DNA from: Clostridia bacterium
GTDB lineage: Bacteria > Bacillota > Clostridia > Oscillospirales > Acutalibacteraceae
Direction of reading: 5' to 3'
Length of the DNA: 22,965 bases
NCBI GenBank assembly: GCA_017549905.1
Contig: JAFYNC010000055.1
Coordinates: 1 to 22,965, forward strand
This document shows positions 1 to 6,162 of the stretch, one piece after another. Position numbers and translations under genes: made by a program. A model generated the notes under the pieces. That model saw only the letters and a program-made list of their open reading frames with translations, searched no databases and had not been told where the DNA came from. Each line of letters starts with the position of its first letter. Positions within the stretch are counted from its first letter, which is position 1.

Positions 1-9
1 AAAAAACAC

Positions 10-38
10 TTTACAACTTTATCATAATAAAGTATAAT
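10..38 (+). promoter_or_regulatory. Sigma-A-type promoter of the amino acid ABC operon
   Basis: TTTACA (10-15), a 17-base spacer and TATAAT (33-38). The start point would fall near 45, giving a short leader with an AAGGGG ribosome site at 56-61, eight bases before the ATG at 70. No riboswitch or attenuator fits in this space. Confidence 0.8.
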
Positions 39-69
39 GTAATAAATTAATTTTAAAGGGGAACTTAAA

Positions 70-864
70 ATGAAAAAATTATTAGCACTTTTATTATGTT
101 TATGCATGGTATTTTGCCTTGCAGCTTGCGGCTCACAGGAAAAAATCCTTGTTGCAGAAAAAGAATCTGCAGGTGAGGGTGTTGCTACAACTGTTGAAGA
201 TTTTGCAGACTATACATACACTGCAGTTGATACACAGGCAAAGGCTCTTATGGAGGTTGACGCAGGCACAGCAGATGCCGCTATTGTTGACTATGTAATG
301 TCTATCGGTTCTATCGGCGAGGGTACAGATTATGCTGACCTTAAGGTTGAAGGCGAAGGATATTCTGAAGAGGAATATGGTATTGCTTTCAGAAAAGGCT
401 CTGACCTTACTGCAAAGGTTAACGAAATTATCAGAGAGTTAAAATCTTCAGGCGACCTTGCAAAAATCGGAAAGACCTATAAGCTTGATGGTATACTCTT
501 AGGCGATAAGGAAACCGATGCTTTCAAACAGGCAGAAACCGATTCTGACTATAAGTATGTTATGGATAAGGGTGAACTTATTATCGGTATTACATACTTT
601 GCTCCTATGAACTATGAGAATGAAAAAGGCGAACTTGTTGGTTTCGAAACAGAGTTTGCAAAGGCTGTTTGCGCAAAGTTAGGTGTTACTGCTAAGTTCC
701 AGGAAATCAGCTGGGCAGCTAAAGAAACCGAACTTGCTGCTAAAAATATCGACTGTATCTGGAACGGTATGACAATTACCGAAGAAAGAGAACAGAATAT
801 GAGCATTTCTATTCCTTATATGCAGAACAAACAGGTTATGGTTGTTAAAGCAGAAGAAAAATAA
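70..864 (+). CDS. Polar amino acid ABC transporter substrate-binding lipoprotein, lobes in permuted order
   Basis: Extracytoplasmic solute-binding protein of the SBP_bac_3 family (type II periplasmic-binding fold), expected to deliver a polar amino acid to the permease and ATPase encoded next. A lipoprotein signal peptide ends in LAAC with lipidated Cys20. The order of the mature protein is unusual. Residues about 25-143 match what is normally the C-terminal half: SAGEG at 33-37, the ligand-contacting Asp in AIVDY at 71-75, and the EEYGIAFRKGSDL stretch. A linker at about 144-167 follows. Residues about 168-264 match the normal N-terminal half: GELIIGITYFAPMNY, then TITEER with the carboxylate-binding Arg240, ending at the hinge strand NKQVMVV. 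Both lobes and the usual ligand-contact residues are present, so this looks like a circular permutation with the native termini joined. About 15 residues usually found at the break appear to be missing. Family and start are certain; function of the permuted form is inferred. Confidence 0.9.
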   Translation: MKKLLALLLCLCMVFCLAACGSQEKILVAEKESAGEGVATTVEDFADYTYTAVDTQAKALMEVDAGTADAAIVDYVMSIGSIGEGTDYADLKVEGEGYSEEEYGIAFRKGSDLTAKVNEIIRELKSSGDLAKIGKTYKLDGILLGDKETDAFKQAETDSDYKYVMDKGELIIGITYFAPMNYENEKGELVGFETEFAKAVCAKLGVTAKFQEISWAAKETELAAKNIDCIWNGMTITEEREQNMSISIPYMQNKQVMVVKAEEK

Positions 865-882
865 TTAAAGGAAAAAATTAAA

Positions 883-1527
883 ATGTCTTTTCAGCAAGTT
901 AGTTTAAGTCTTGCTGCGGGATTTTTAGAGAATTGCAGGTTGTTCTTAGAAACCCTGCTTTTTTCTATTCCGCTTGGACTTATAATAAGCTTTGGCTCGA
1001 TGTCAAAATTCAAGCCGTTAAGCTTTCTTATTAAAATTTTTGTTTGGTGCATAAGGGGCACACCCCTGATGCTTCAGCTTTTTGTTGTGTTTTATGTGCC
1101 GGGTCTTTTGTTCGGTGTTCCAATGCGCAACAGAATGTTGGCGGCGCTTGTAGCTTTTGTTATAAATTATGCTTGCTACTTTTCGGAAATTTTCCGCGGC
1201 GGAATTGAAAGCATACCTCGCGGACAGTATGAGGCAGGTCAGGTTTTAGGACTCACAAAGGCACAGATATTCTTTAAAATTGTGTTGTTACAGGTTGTAA
1301 AAAGAATAGTTCCGCCTATGAGTAACGAAATAATAACGCTTGTTAAGGATACCTCACTTGCGCGTGTTATTGCTGTGGGAGAAATCTTGCTTGCGGCAGA
1401 ACGCTTTGCAGGAAAGGGTATTATTTGGCCACTTTTCTATACAGGCGCATATTTCCTTATTTTCTGCGGTGGACTTACAATTCTTTTTGGTTTCATAGAA
1501 AAGAAACTCAGTTATTTTAAAGCGTAA
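883..1527 (+). CDS. Polar amino acid ABC transporter permease
   Basis: Integral membrane subunit of the His/Glu/Gln/Arg/opine (HisMQ) permease family. The 214-residue length is typical of the family. Hydrophobic segments occur near residues 18-38, 55-75, 87-105 and 185-205. The cytoplasmic EAA loop, which docks on the ATPase, is clear: FRGGIESIPRGQYEAGQVLG followed by the TKAQIFFKIVLLQ helix (about residues 104-140). An AAAGGA ribosome site precedes the ATG, and the gene starts 18 bases after the binding-protein stop, so the two are co-transcribed. A single permease gene suggests a homodimeric channel. The substrate cannot be read from the sequence beyond polar amino acid. Confidence 0.93.
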   Translation: MSFQQVSLSLAAGFLENCRLFLETLLFSIPLGLIISFGSMSKFKPLSFLIKIFVWCIRGTPLMLQLFVVFYVPGLLFGVPMRNRMLAALVAFVINYACYFSEIFRGGIESIPRGQYEAGQVLGLTKAQIFFKIVLLQVVKRIVPPMSNEIITLVKDTSLARVIAVGEILLAAERFAGKGIIWPLFYTGAYFLIFCGGLTILFGFIEKKLSYFKA

Positions 1528-1539
1528 AGGGGGAATTCT

Positions 1540-2301
1540 ATGCCTATTTTAGAGGTTAAAAACATACAAAAAAGCTTCGGCAAAACCGAGGTTTTAAAAG
1601 GGCTTAGTTTTTCCCTTGATAAAGGTGAGGTTTTATCCATAATCGGTTCTTCCGGCAGTGGTAAAACAACACTTCTTCGTTGCATAAACTTTTTAGAAAT
1701 TGCAGATGAGGGCGAAATATATGTAAACGGTAAAAGGATTTTTGATGGCAATTCTGCTAAAAATCTTACAGATGCAGAAATTCGTGATAATCGTTTGCAT
1801 TTTGGACTTGTTTTTCAGTCGTTTAATCTTTTTCCTCAGTATAATGTTTTGCAAAATATAACCTTAGCACCTTCGCTTTTAAAAAGAGGCACAGAAGAGG
1901 AAATAAAGGCAAAAGCATTGGCTTTAATTGAAAGGGTAGGGTTATCGGATAAAATTAATAACTATCCTTGCGAACTTTCGGGGGGACAGCAGCAACGCGT
2001 AGCAATTGCGCGAGCATTGGCGCTTGAACCCGATATACTCTGTTTTGATGAGCCAACATCTGCCTTAGACCCTGAACTCACAGGCGAGGTATTGCGCGTT
2101 ATAAAGGATTTAAAATCGGCAGATAGCACAATGATTGTTGTAACTCATGAAATGGAGTTTGCGCGTAACGTATCTGATAAGGTAATATTTATGGCTGACG
2201 GTATTATTGAGGAAATCGGCACACCCGATGAGATTTTCTTAAATCCAAAATCTCAAAAGACACGCAGCTTTTTAAAAAAGGACATTGAAACCAATGGATA
2301 G
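1540..2301 (+). CDS. Polar amino acid ABC transporter ATP-binding protein, GlnQ-type
   Basis: Cytoplasmic ATPase that powers the importer encoded just upstream. All nucleotide-binding motifs are intact: Walker A GSSGSGKTT (about residues 36-44), Q-loop in VFQSFNLFPQ, ABC signature LSGGQQQR, Walker B ILCFDEPTSALDP, and the H-loop His in VVTHEMEFA. The tail (GTPDEIFLNPKSQKTRSFL) is characteristic of the GlnQ/HisP group. It starts 12 bases after the permease stop behind a strong AAAGGGGG ribosome site. Its last eight bases overlap the ATG of the following regulator gene, suggesting translational coupling. The length of 253 residues is normal. Confidence 0.95.
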   Translation: MPILEVKNIQKSFGKTEVLKGLSFSLDKGEVLSIIGSSGSGKTTLLRCINFLEIADEGEIYVNGKRIFDGNSAKNLTDAEIRDNRLHFGLVFQSFNLFPQYNVLQNITLAPSLLKRGTEEEIKAKALALIERVGLSDKINNYPCELSGGQQQRVAIARALALEPDILCFDEPTSALDPELTGEVLRVIKDLKSADSTMIVVTHEMEFARNVSDKVIFMADGIIEEIGTPDEIFLNPKSQKTRSFLKKDIETNG

Positions 2302-2575
2302 TAAAAAAGCAGATGAAAAGATGATTGATGAGTTGTTTGAACTGATAACGGCTATTGATAATAAACAAGACTGCAAAAATTTGTTTGAAGATTTATGTAC
2401 GAATAAAGAAATTGAACAAATGGCGCAGAGGATTAAGGCGGCGAAACTGCTGTTAGAGGGCAACACCTTTAATCAGGTTACCGAAAAATGCGAAATTTCC
2501 TCTGCTACATTAAGCCGCGTATCACGGTGTGTTAAATATGGCAAAGGATATAATAAAATCTTAAATATAAATTAA
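2294..2575 (+). CDS. yerC: YerC/YecD family TrpR-like DNA-binding regulator
   Basis: Small helix-turn-helix protein of about 93 residues, related to the Trp repressor superfamily (YerC/YecD group of Firmicutes). The family's core is visible: ELFELITAIDNKQDCKNLFEDLCTNKEI, then MAQRIKAAKLLLEGNTFNQV, then a recognition helix in SSATLSRVSRCVKYG. I chose the ATG at 2294 rather than the TTG at 2285, because AAAGGA at 2277-2282 is 11 bases from the ATG but only 2 from the TTG. The gene overlaps the ATPase gene by eight bases and is the last of the operon. Its target is unknown; its position suggests it could control amino acid uptake, which is inference. Confidence 0.85.
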   Translation: MDSKKADEKMIDELFELITAIDNKQDCKNLFEDLCTNKEIEQMAQRIKAAKLLLEGNTFNQVTEKCEISSATLSRVSRCVKYGKGYNKILNIN

Positions 2576-2606
2576 AAAATGCTCCCTTTTTGGTAGCATT
2601 TTTTAA
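2574..2606. terminator. Bidirectional intrinsic terminator between yerC and dinB
   Basis: AAAAAATGCT at 2575-2584 pairs with AGCATTTTTT at 2594-2603 around a CCC/GG inner pairing and a TTTTT loop. A and T runs on both sides let it serve both convergent genes. Confidence 0.8.
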
Positions 2607-3802
2607 TTTAGAGTTTTATTGGAAATTACGTTTGTTGCGCGTTTAATGCTCGATTTGCCGAATTTTTTTCGCACAGCGTAAATAGAGTCTTCTATTTCTT
2701 CAAGGTAAGCTTCGTTTATTTCCCCACCAAAAATATCTTGTTGAACGGCAGTTTTACTGTCTTTGAGATTAATAGCTCTAAGCCCAACCGAGCGAAGAGG
2801 TTCGCCAAAAGTATAATTTTTGCAAAAAAGTTCAAAGCCTCGCTTTGCGAAGGAAAGTGTTGAATTTGTGGAATCCAAAAAAGTGTGACTAAACTCTTTT
2901 ACTGCAAGTGAAGATGTTCTTATATGAACCTGAACTCCTCCCGCATAAAGTTCTTTTTGGTGCAGAATATCGCAAATATACTGCGAAAATGAAAGCATTG
3001 CTTTCCACACATCATCGTTATTTTCAAAATCTTTTCCGCAGGTAATGGATTTTCCAATACTTTTAGGCTTATCATTTTTAGTTGGTGTTAAAACAGGAGA
3101 ATTATCTTCTCCAAGTGCAAATTTTTTGAGTTCAGTTCCGTTTTTACCAAGCAATCTTTCAAGTGTTGCAGTGTCGCACTGAGCTATATCACCAATACTG
3201 TAAATTCCCGTTGATTTAAGTTTTTCACAGGTTTTTCGGCCTACAAACAATAGGTCGCTTACGGGCAAAGACCATACTTTTCGTTTGTAGTTTTCGCGGG
3301 TTATCAAAGTTACACCGTCAGGCTTTTTCATATCAGAACCAAGCTTTGCGAAAACTTTATTAAAGCTAACACCCACAGAAATTGTAATACCAAGCTCTTG
3401 TTTAATCTCATTTCGAATTTTATTGGCTATTTCTTCGCCGTTCCCAAAAATCACAGTGCTTCCTGTAACATCAAGCCAACATTCATCAATTCCAAACGGT
3501 TCTATCATATCAGTATACCGTTCATAAATTTTACGTGCCTTTAACGAGTATTCTTCATATTTTTCATATATTGGGGGAAGTGTTACAAGCTGTGGGCATT
3601 TTGCCTTTGCCTCAAAAATGGCTTCAGCAGTTTTAACACCAAAGCTTTTAGCAATTTCGTTTTTTGCGAGTACAATTCCGTGGCGATTTTCTTTATCACC
3701 ACATACGGCTACAGGCATATTTTTAAGGGTGGGGTTAAAAAGCAAAGAAACAGATGCAAAGAAATTATTCAAATCACAATGAAGTATTATACGTTCTTTC
3801 AT
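2603..3802 (-). CDS. dinB: DNA polymerase IV (Y-family translesion polymerase)
   Basis: Error-prone Y-family DNA polymerase for bypassing damaged template bases, 399 residues. The palm motif HCDLNNFFASVS near the N-terminus supplies the first metal-binding Asp, and GIDECWLDVTG (about residues 104-114) supplies the catalytic Asp-Glu pair. The helix-hairpin-helix thumb (DLLFVGRKTCEKLKSTGI) and a C-terminal little-finger domain follow. I chose the ATG at 3802, which has a GGGAGGG ribosome site (3809-3815) six bases upstream, over the upstream in-frame TTG at 3817. A 13-base site matching the Gram-positive LexA operator lies directly upstream. The preceding minus-strand genes (3864-4555) have no obvious terminator before this gene, so it may also be reached by their transcript. 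Confidence 0.93.
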   Translation of the reverse strand: MKERIILHCDLNNFFASVSLLFNPTLKNMPVAVCGDKENRHGIVLAKNEIAKSFGVKTAEAIFEAKAKCPQLVTLPPIYEKYEEYSLKARKIYERYTDMIEPFGIDECWLDVTGSTVIFGNGEEIANKIRNEIKQELGITISVGVSFNKVFAKLGSDMKKPDGVTLITRENYKRKVWSLPVSDLLFVGRKTCEKLKSTGIYSIGDIAQCDTATLERLLGKNGTELKKFALGEDNSPVLTPTKNDKPKSIGKSITCGKDFENNDDVWKAMLSFSQYICDILHQKELYAGGVQVHIRTSSLAVKEFSHTFLDSTNSTLSFAKRGFELFCKNYTFGEPLRSVGLRAINLKDSKTAVQQDIFGGEINEAYLEEIEDSIYAVRKKFGKSSIKRATNVISNKTLN

Positions 3803-3814
3803 GCAAAACCCTCC

Positions 3815-3827
3815 CAAACATTTGTTC
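3815..3827 (-). promoter_or_regulatory. LexA (DinR) SOS operator of dinB
   Basis: Read on the minus strand this is GAACAAATGTTTG, which fits the Bacillus-type SOS consensus GAACRNRYGTTYG at every position. It sits at the expected transcription start of dinB, between the -10 box and the ribosome site, where bound LexA would block transcription. Confidence 0.75.
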
Positions 3828-3828
3828 T

Positions 3829-3857
3829 ATTATAATATATTTCCACAGAAAAGTAAA
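3829..3857 (-). promoter_or_regulatory. Promoter of dinB
   Basis: On the minus strand: TTTACT (3857-3852), a 17-base spacer, and TATAAT (3834-3829). The start point would be near 3822, inside the SOS box, giving a leader of only about 20 bases. Confidence 0.7.
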
Positions 3858-3863
3858 TAGGTT

Positions 3864-4175
3864 TTACATATTAAATTTTTCCAAAGCCTTAATATGCAAA
3901 CGTTCAATTTGACGTTTGCTGTAATTGAGAATATAACTAATTTCGGTTAAGGTTTTGCCGAATATGTATTTTTGAAAAAGTATTTCACTTAAAACACCGC
4001 CGTCAACCGCCTTTATTTTTGTTTCAATATTATCCCGTATTTTTATACATTCTGCAATTTTTTCTTTATATTCTGATTTTTTATCGGGTGAAATTAGCAT
4101 CATTGAATTAAGACGTTTTATTTTAGCTTCCTGCAATAAATAAAGATTTAAATATCTTTTTTTCTCTTCGCGCAT
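3864..4175 (-). CDS. Sigma-70 region 4-like (DUF1492/ArpU-like) small regulator
   Basis: A 103-residue protein with a basic, helical N-terminal half (residues about 1-50, coiled-coil-like) and a C-terminal helix-turn-helix. That C-terminal part (ILFQKYIFGKTLTEISYILN followed by YSKRQIERLHIKALEKF) reads like sigma factor region 4 with its recognition helix. Proteins of this size and layout are common in prophages and integrative elements of Firmicutes, where they control late genes or occur near integrases. The start has an AAAGGAG site nine bases upstream, and the gene overlaps the preceding zinc-finger gene by 28 bases, so the two are coupled. No region 2 is present, so it is not a complete sigma factor. 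The target is unknown. Confidence 0.75.
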   Translation of the reverse strand: MREEKKRYLNLYLLQEAKIKRLNSMMLISPDKKSEYKEKIAECIKIRDNIETKIKAVDGGVLSEILFQKYIFGKTLTEISYILNYSKRQIERLHIKALEKFNM

Positions 4176-4555
4176 TTTTGCTTTCTCCTTTGGTTTTCAA
4201 TGATAGCAACATATTGCCCATAACTATAGTTGGTATTGTGCTCTTTATTATAATTTTCGAGTTCTCTGATAATTATATTAATAGGATTAATAAGCAACTG
4301 TTTTCTGCGCTTAAATTCGTTTTTCCAAAGCTTTATACCTTTATTTCTACATTCATTGCTGCAAAACTCAGAGTCTGTATTAGAAAGTTTTGCGCCACAG
4401 CAACAACAATGTGAGTGTGATTTAACCTTAAAGTTGCTCGAATTACAAAAAGGGCAAACGTAGATTACTTCATAAGGTGGTGCATCAAGCAAATGCTTTT
4501 CAACTAAATTATCGGGGGTTTCAAATTCTCCGCTACATTCATAACATATATACAT
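4148..4555 (-). CDS. Zinc-finger protein, phage-like, function unknown
   Basis: A 135-residue protein with two zinc-binding modules. The first is a ribbon formed by C4/C7 (CYEC) and C34/C37 (CPFC). The second uses Cys in the CCCC cluster at 50-53 with FCSNEC at C65/C69, in the style of small Zn-ribbon proteins ending FCS-x-EC. The rest is basic. The C-terminal stretch ELENYNKEHNTNYSYGQYVA resembles the tail of zinc-finger proteins found in Firmicute prophages. The start has AGGAG ten bases upstream. It is the first gene after the XRE-controlled minus-strand promoter and is coupled to the sigma-like gene. DNA or RNA binding is likely, but no enzymatic motif is visible. Confidence 0.7.
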   Translation of the reverse strand: MYICYECSGEFETPDNLVEKHLLDAPPYEVIYVCPFCNSSNFKVKSHSHCCCCGAKLSNTDSEFCSNECRNKGIKLWKNEFKRRKQLLINPINIIIRELENYNKEHNTNYSYGQYVAIIENQRRKQKCAKRKKDI

Positions 4556-4570
4556 AATTTAATTCTCCTG

Positions 4571-4599
4571 TTGACAAATTAGATAAATCGTATTATAAT
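4571..4599 (+). promoter_or_regulatory. Consensus promoter of the XRE regulator gene
   Basis: Perfect TTGACA (4571-4576), a 17-base spacer and perfect TATAAT (4594-4599). The predicted start (about 4606) falls inside the first ACGTAA operator box, which fits autorepression. Confidence 0.9.
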
Positions 4600-4600
4600 G

Positions 4601-4679
4601 ATTACGTAATCACGTAACTTAAAGGTATTATAATACGTAAAAACGTAATTGTCAAGGATAAATTACGTAATTTCGTAAC
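4601..4679. repeat. Three ACGTAA-pair operator boxes for the XRE regulator
   Basis: Each box holds two ACGTAA-type half-sites eight bases apart. Box 1 is ATTACGTAATCACGTAAC (4601-4618). Box 2 has half-sites at 4635-4640 and 4643-4648. Box 3 is ATTACGTAATTTCGTAAC (4662-4679), with one half-site as TCGTAA. The boxes repeat at 31 and 30 bases, about three helical turns. Box 1 covers the plus-strand start and box 2 lies exactly between -35 and -10 of the minus-strand promoter. Binding by the adjacent XRE protein is inferred from position. Confidence 0.8.
4627..4655 (-). promoter_or_regulatory. Consensus promoter of the zinc-finger/sigma-like operon
   Basis: On the minus strand: perfect TTGACA (4655-4650), a 17-base spacer, and perfect TATAAT (4632-4627). 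Operator box 2 fills the spacer. A promoter this strong would need tight repression. Confidence 0.88.
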
Positions 4680-4692
4680 AAAAGGAGTAATT

Positions 4693-5019
4693 ATGTTATT
4701 TGTTTATGATTTAATTGAAGAATTATGTATGAAAAAGGGTATAACAGTCACAACACTTTGCAGGGAATGTAAAATTCCTCGCTCTACACTGAGCGATTAT
4801 AAAAAGGGGAGAATTAAAAGTCTTTCCGCAGATACGCTTTGCAAAATTGCCGATTTTTTTGATGTTTCGGTAGGGTATCTTTGTGGTTCTCCACTTACGG
4901 TGGCAGGTGAAGAAGAATTAAAAACACTGCTATTTGGAAAAGGCGTTGTGGTTACTGATGAAATGTGGCAAGAACTTAAAGACTATGCAGAGTTTATAAA
5001 ACAAAAATATAATAAATAA
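4693..5019 (+). CDS. XRE/Cro-CI family transcriptional regulator
   Basis: A 108-residue repressor-type protein. Residues about 8-62 form the helix-turn-helix domain: helix 2 in TVTTLCRECKI, recognition helix in PRSTLSDYKKGRI, followed by LSADTLCKIADFFDVSVGYLCG, the typical closing helices of the family. The C-terminal 40 residues are acidic and helical and probably mediate dimerisation. AAAGGAG sits five bases before the ATG, and a strong promoter drives the gene. It diverges from the zinc-finger and sigma-like genes across three paired operator sites, the classical layout of a phage-type repressor that controls both itself and the opposite operon. No RecA-cleavage peptidase domain is present, so induction would need another signal or an antirepressor. 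Confidence 0.88.
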   Translation: MLFVYDLIEELCMKKGITVTTLCRECKIPRSTLSDYKKGRIKSLSADTLCKIADFFDVSVGYLCGSPLTVAGEEELKTLLFGKGVVVTDEMWQELKDYAEFIKQKYNK

Positions 5020-5053
5020 AAAATGTGTGTTGCTTTCGCAACACACATTTTTT
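5018..5053. terminator. Bidirectional intrinsic terminator between the XRE and PHP genes
   Basis: ATGTGTGTTGC (5023-5033) and GCAACACACAT (5038-5048) form a perfect 11-bp stem with a TTTC loop, flanked by an A run and a T run, so it works in both directions. Confidence 0.9.
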
Positions 5054-5729
5054 ATTTGGTTATTAAAGTGTAATTACCTTTTTTTATGTTTTCTAAAAAA
5101 TCCTCATAAGTATTAATTGGAACATTAAAGTCAATACCGGCTTTTCCTAAATCGGCGCTTTTGTGAATGTCACCGCCTGAGGTTTCTAAAAGGTTGTTCT
5201 TTTTGGCAAATTCAAAAGCTTTTTGGTTATCTTCATCACTGTTAAAATAGTTATAACATTCAACACCATCAAATAGGGAAGCGGGTGGCTCTGTGTCGGG
5301 ATCCGGTATATAAGATCTTTTTCTAAATGGATGTGCGCAAACCACTAAACCGCCGTTGCTTCTTACGAAATCTGATTTTTCCTTTGCACTATAATTGATG
5401 AAATCAGGACATTTTTTAAAGGTATAAGGAGATAATCCGTAAATTAACATTTCTTTACCCGCGGCATATCCCTCTTCAATACCAAAGAACACCTTTAGCC
5501 CTTTTTCTTCACCATATTTTTTTGCTCTGTAATAATCATTAGCATAAACATCTACAAAATCTTCCCAAGGAAGTGTTTTGTCAACACATGTGCATCCGTT
5601 GTAAAAATGATTTGTAAAAACAACGCCACTGTAACCGTTAGCTTTTGCTGCATCAATCATTTCTTCAGCGGTTGATACTGCACAGGCACTGCAACTGTTT
5701 GTATGAAGATGAGTCTCAAATTTATACAA
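5052..5729 (-). CDS. PHP-domain metal-dependent phosphoesterase
   Basis: A 225-residue protein of the PHP (polymerase and histidinol phosphatase) superfamily. Metal-binding motifs are visible: H7 and H9 in ETHLHTNSC, an Asn-His in VVFTNHFY, a Glu in FFGIEEGY, VCAHPFR mid-protein, and GGDIHKSADLG near the C-terminus. The family hydrolyses phosphoester bonds with two or three metal ions; the substrate here is unknown. The start is a TTG at 5729 with AAGGAG nine bases upstream. It is the last gene of a three-gene minus-strand operon, 13 bases after RuvX. A role in nucleotide or RNA metabolism is possible, but the neighbours do not settle it. Confidence 0.85.
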   Translation of the reverse strand: MYKFETHLHTNSCSACAVSTAEEMIDAAKANGYSGVVFTNHFYNGCTCVDKTLPWEDFVDVYANDYYRAKKYGEEKGLKVFFGIEEGYAAGKEMLIYGLSPYTFKKCPDFINYSAKEKSDFVRSNGGLVVCAHPFRKRSYIPDPDTEPPASLFDGVECYNYFNSDEDNQKAFEFAKKNNLLETSGGDIHKSADLGKAGIDFNVPINTYEDFLENIKKGNYTLITK

Positions 5730-5742
5730 GCTGAATTACTCC

Positions 5743-6162
5743 TTATTTTGTGTTTTTTCTATATTGTAAATAGTCTTCCAAAATTATAACAGCCGCAACA
5801 GCATCCACAACCTCTTTGCGCTTTTTACCCCTTGTATCAGTAAAATTAAGCGCTGTATGAGCTGATACAGTAGTGCAACGCTCGTCCCACATTACAGTTT
5901 GAATACCACTATGTTCTGAAATTAAGTTTGCTATCTCTTTACATTCCTGTGCGCGCCAACCTTCGCTGCCATCCATATTTTTTGGGTTTCCAACAACAAT
6001 AAGTGAAGCAGAAAATTCTTTTGCACAATCTGAAATTTTTTGGATAAGTTTTTGGGTGTTATATTCAGTTATAACTTTTTTGGGAAAAGCAAAGCTTTCG
6101 CTTTCATCAGATATTGCAATACCGGTTCTCGCTTTTCCTAAGTCAACCGACATTATTATCAT
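5743..6162 (-). CDS. ruvX: RuvX/YqgF family Holliday junction resolvase-like nuclease
   Basis: RNase H-fold protein of 139 residues, the normal length for YqgF. The first acidic residue is in SVDLGKARTGIAIS at the N-terminus. The family motif VVGNPKNMDGSEG sits mid-protein, followed by WDERCTTVSAH and a final Asp in KRKEVVDAVAAVIIL. The family is implicated in pre-16S rRNA 5'-end maturation and in resolving recombination intermediates. The ATG at 6162 overlaps the upstream phosphatase stop (ATGA), so the two are translationally coupled. A second in-frame ATG at 6153 could instead be used. Confidence 0.9.
   Translation of the reverse strand: MIIMSVDLGKARTGIAISDESESFAFPKKVITEYNTQKLIQKISDCAKEFSASLIVVGNPKNMDGSEGWRAQECKEIANLISEHSGIQTVMWDERCTTVSAHTALNFTDTRGKKRKEVVDAVAAVIILEDYLQYRKNTK

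Noticed and set aside
612..806. Antisense reading frame within the binding-protein gene, and similar short frames opposite gltX, glnS and the ABC fusion
   Set aside because: They lie wholly inside well-supported genes, lack ribosome sites and read as shadow translations.
4601..4679. CRISPR-like repeats
   Set aside because: The repeated units are short half-sites in a promoter region without uniform spacers or cas genes; an operator array explains them better.
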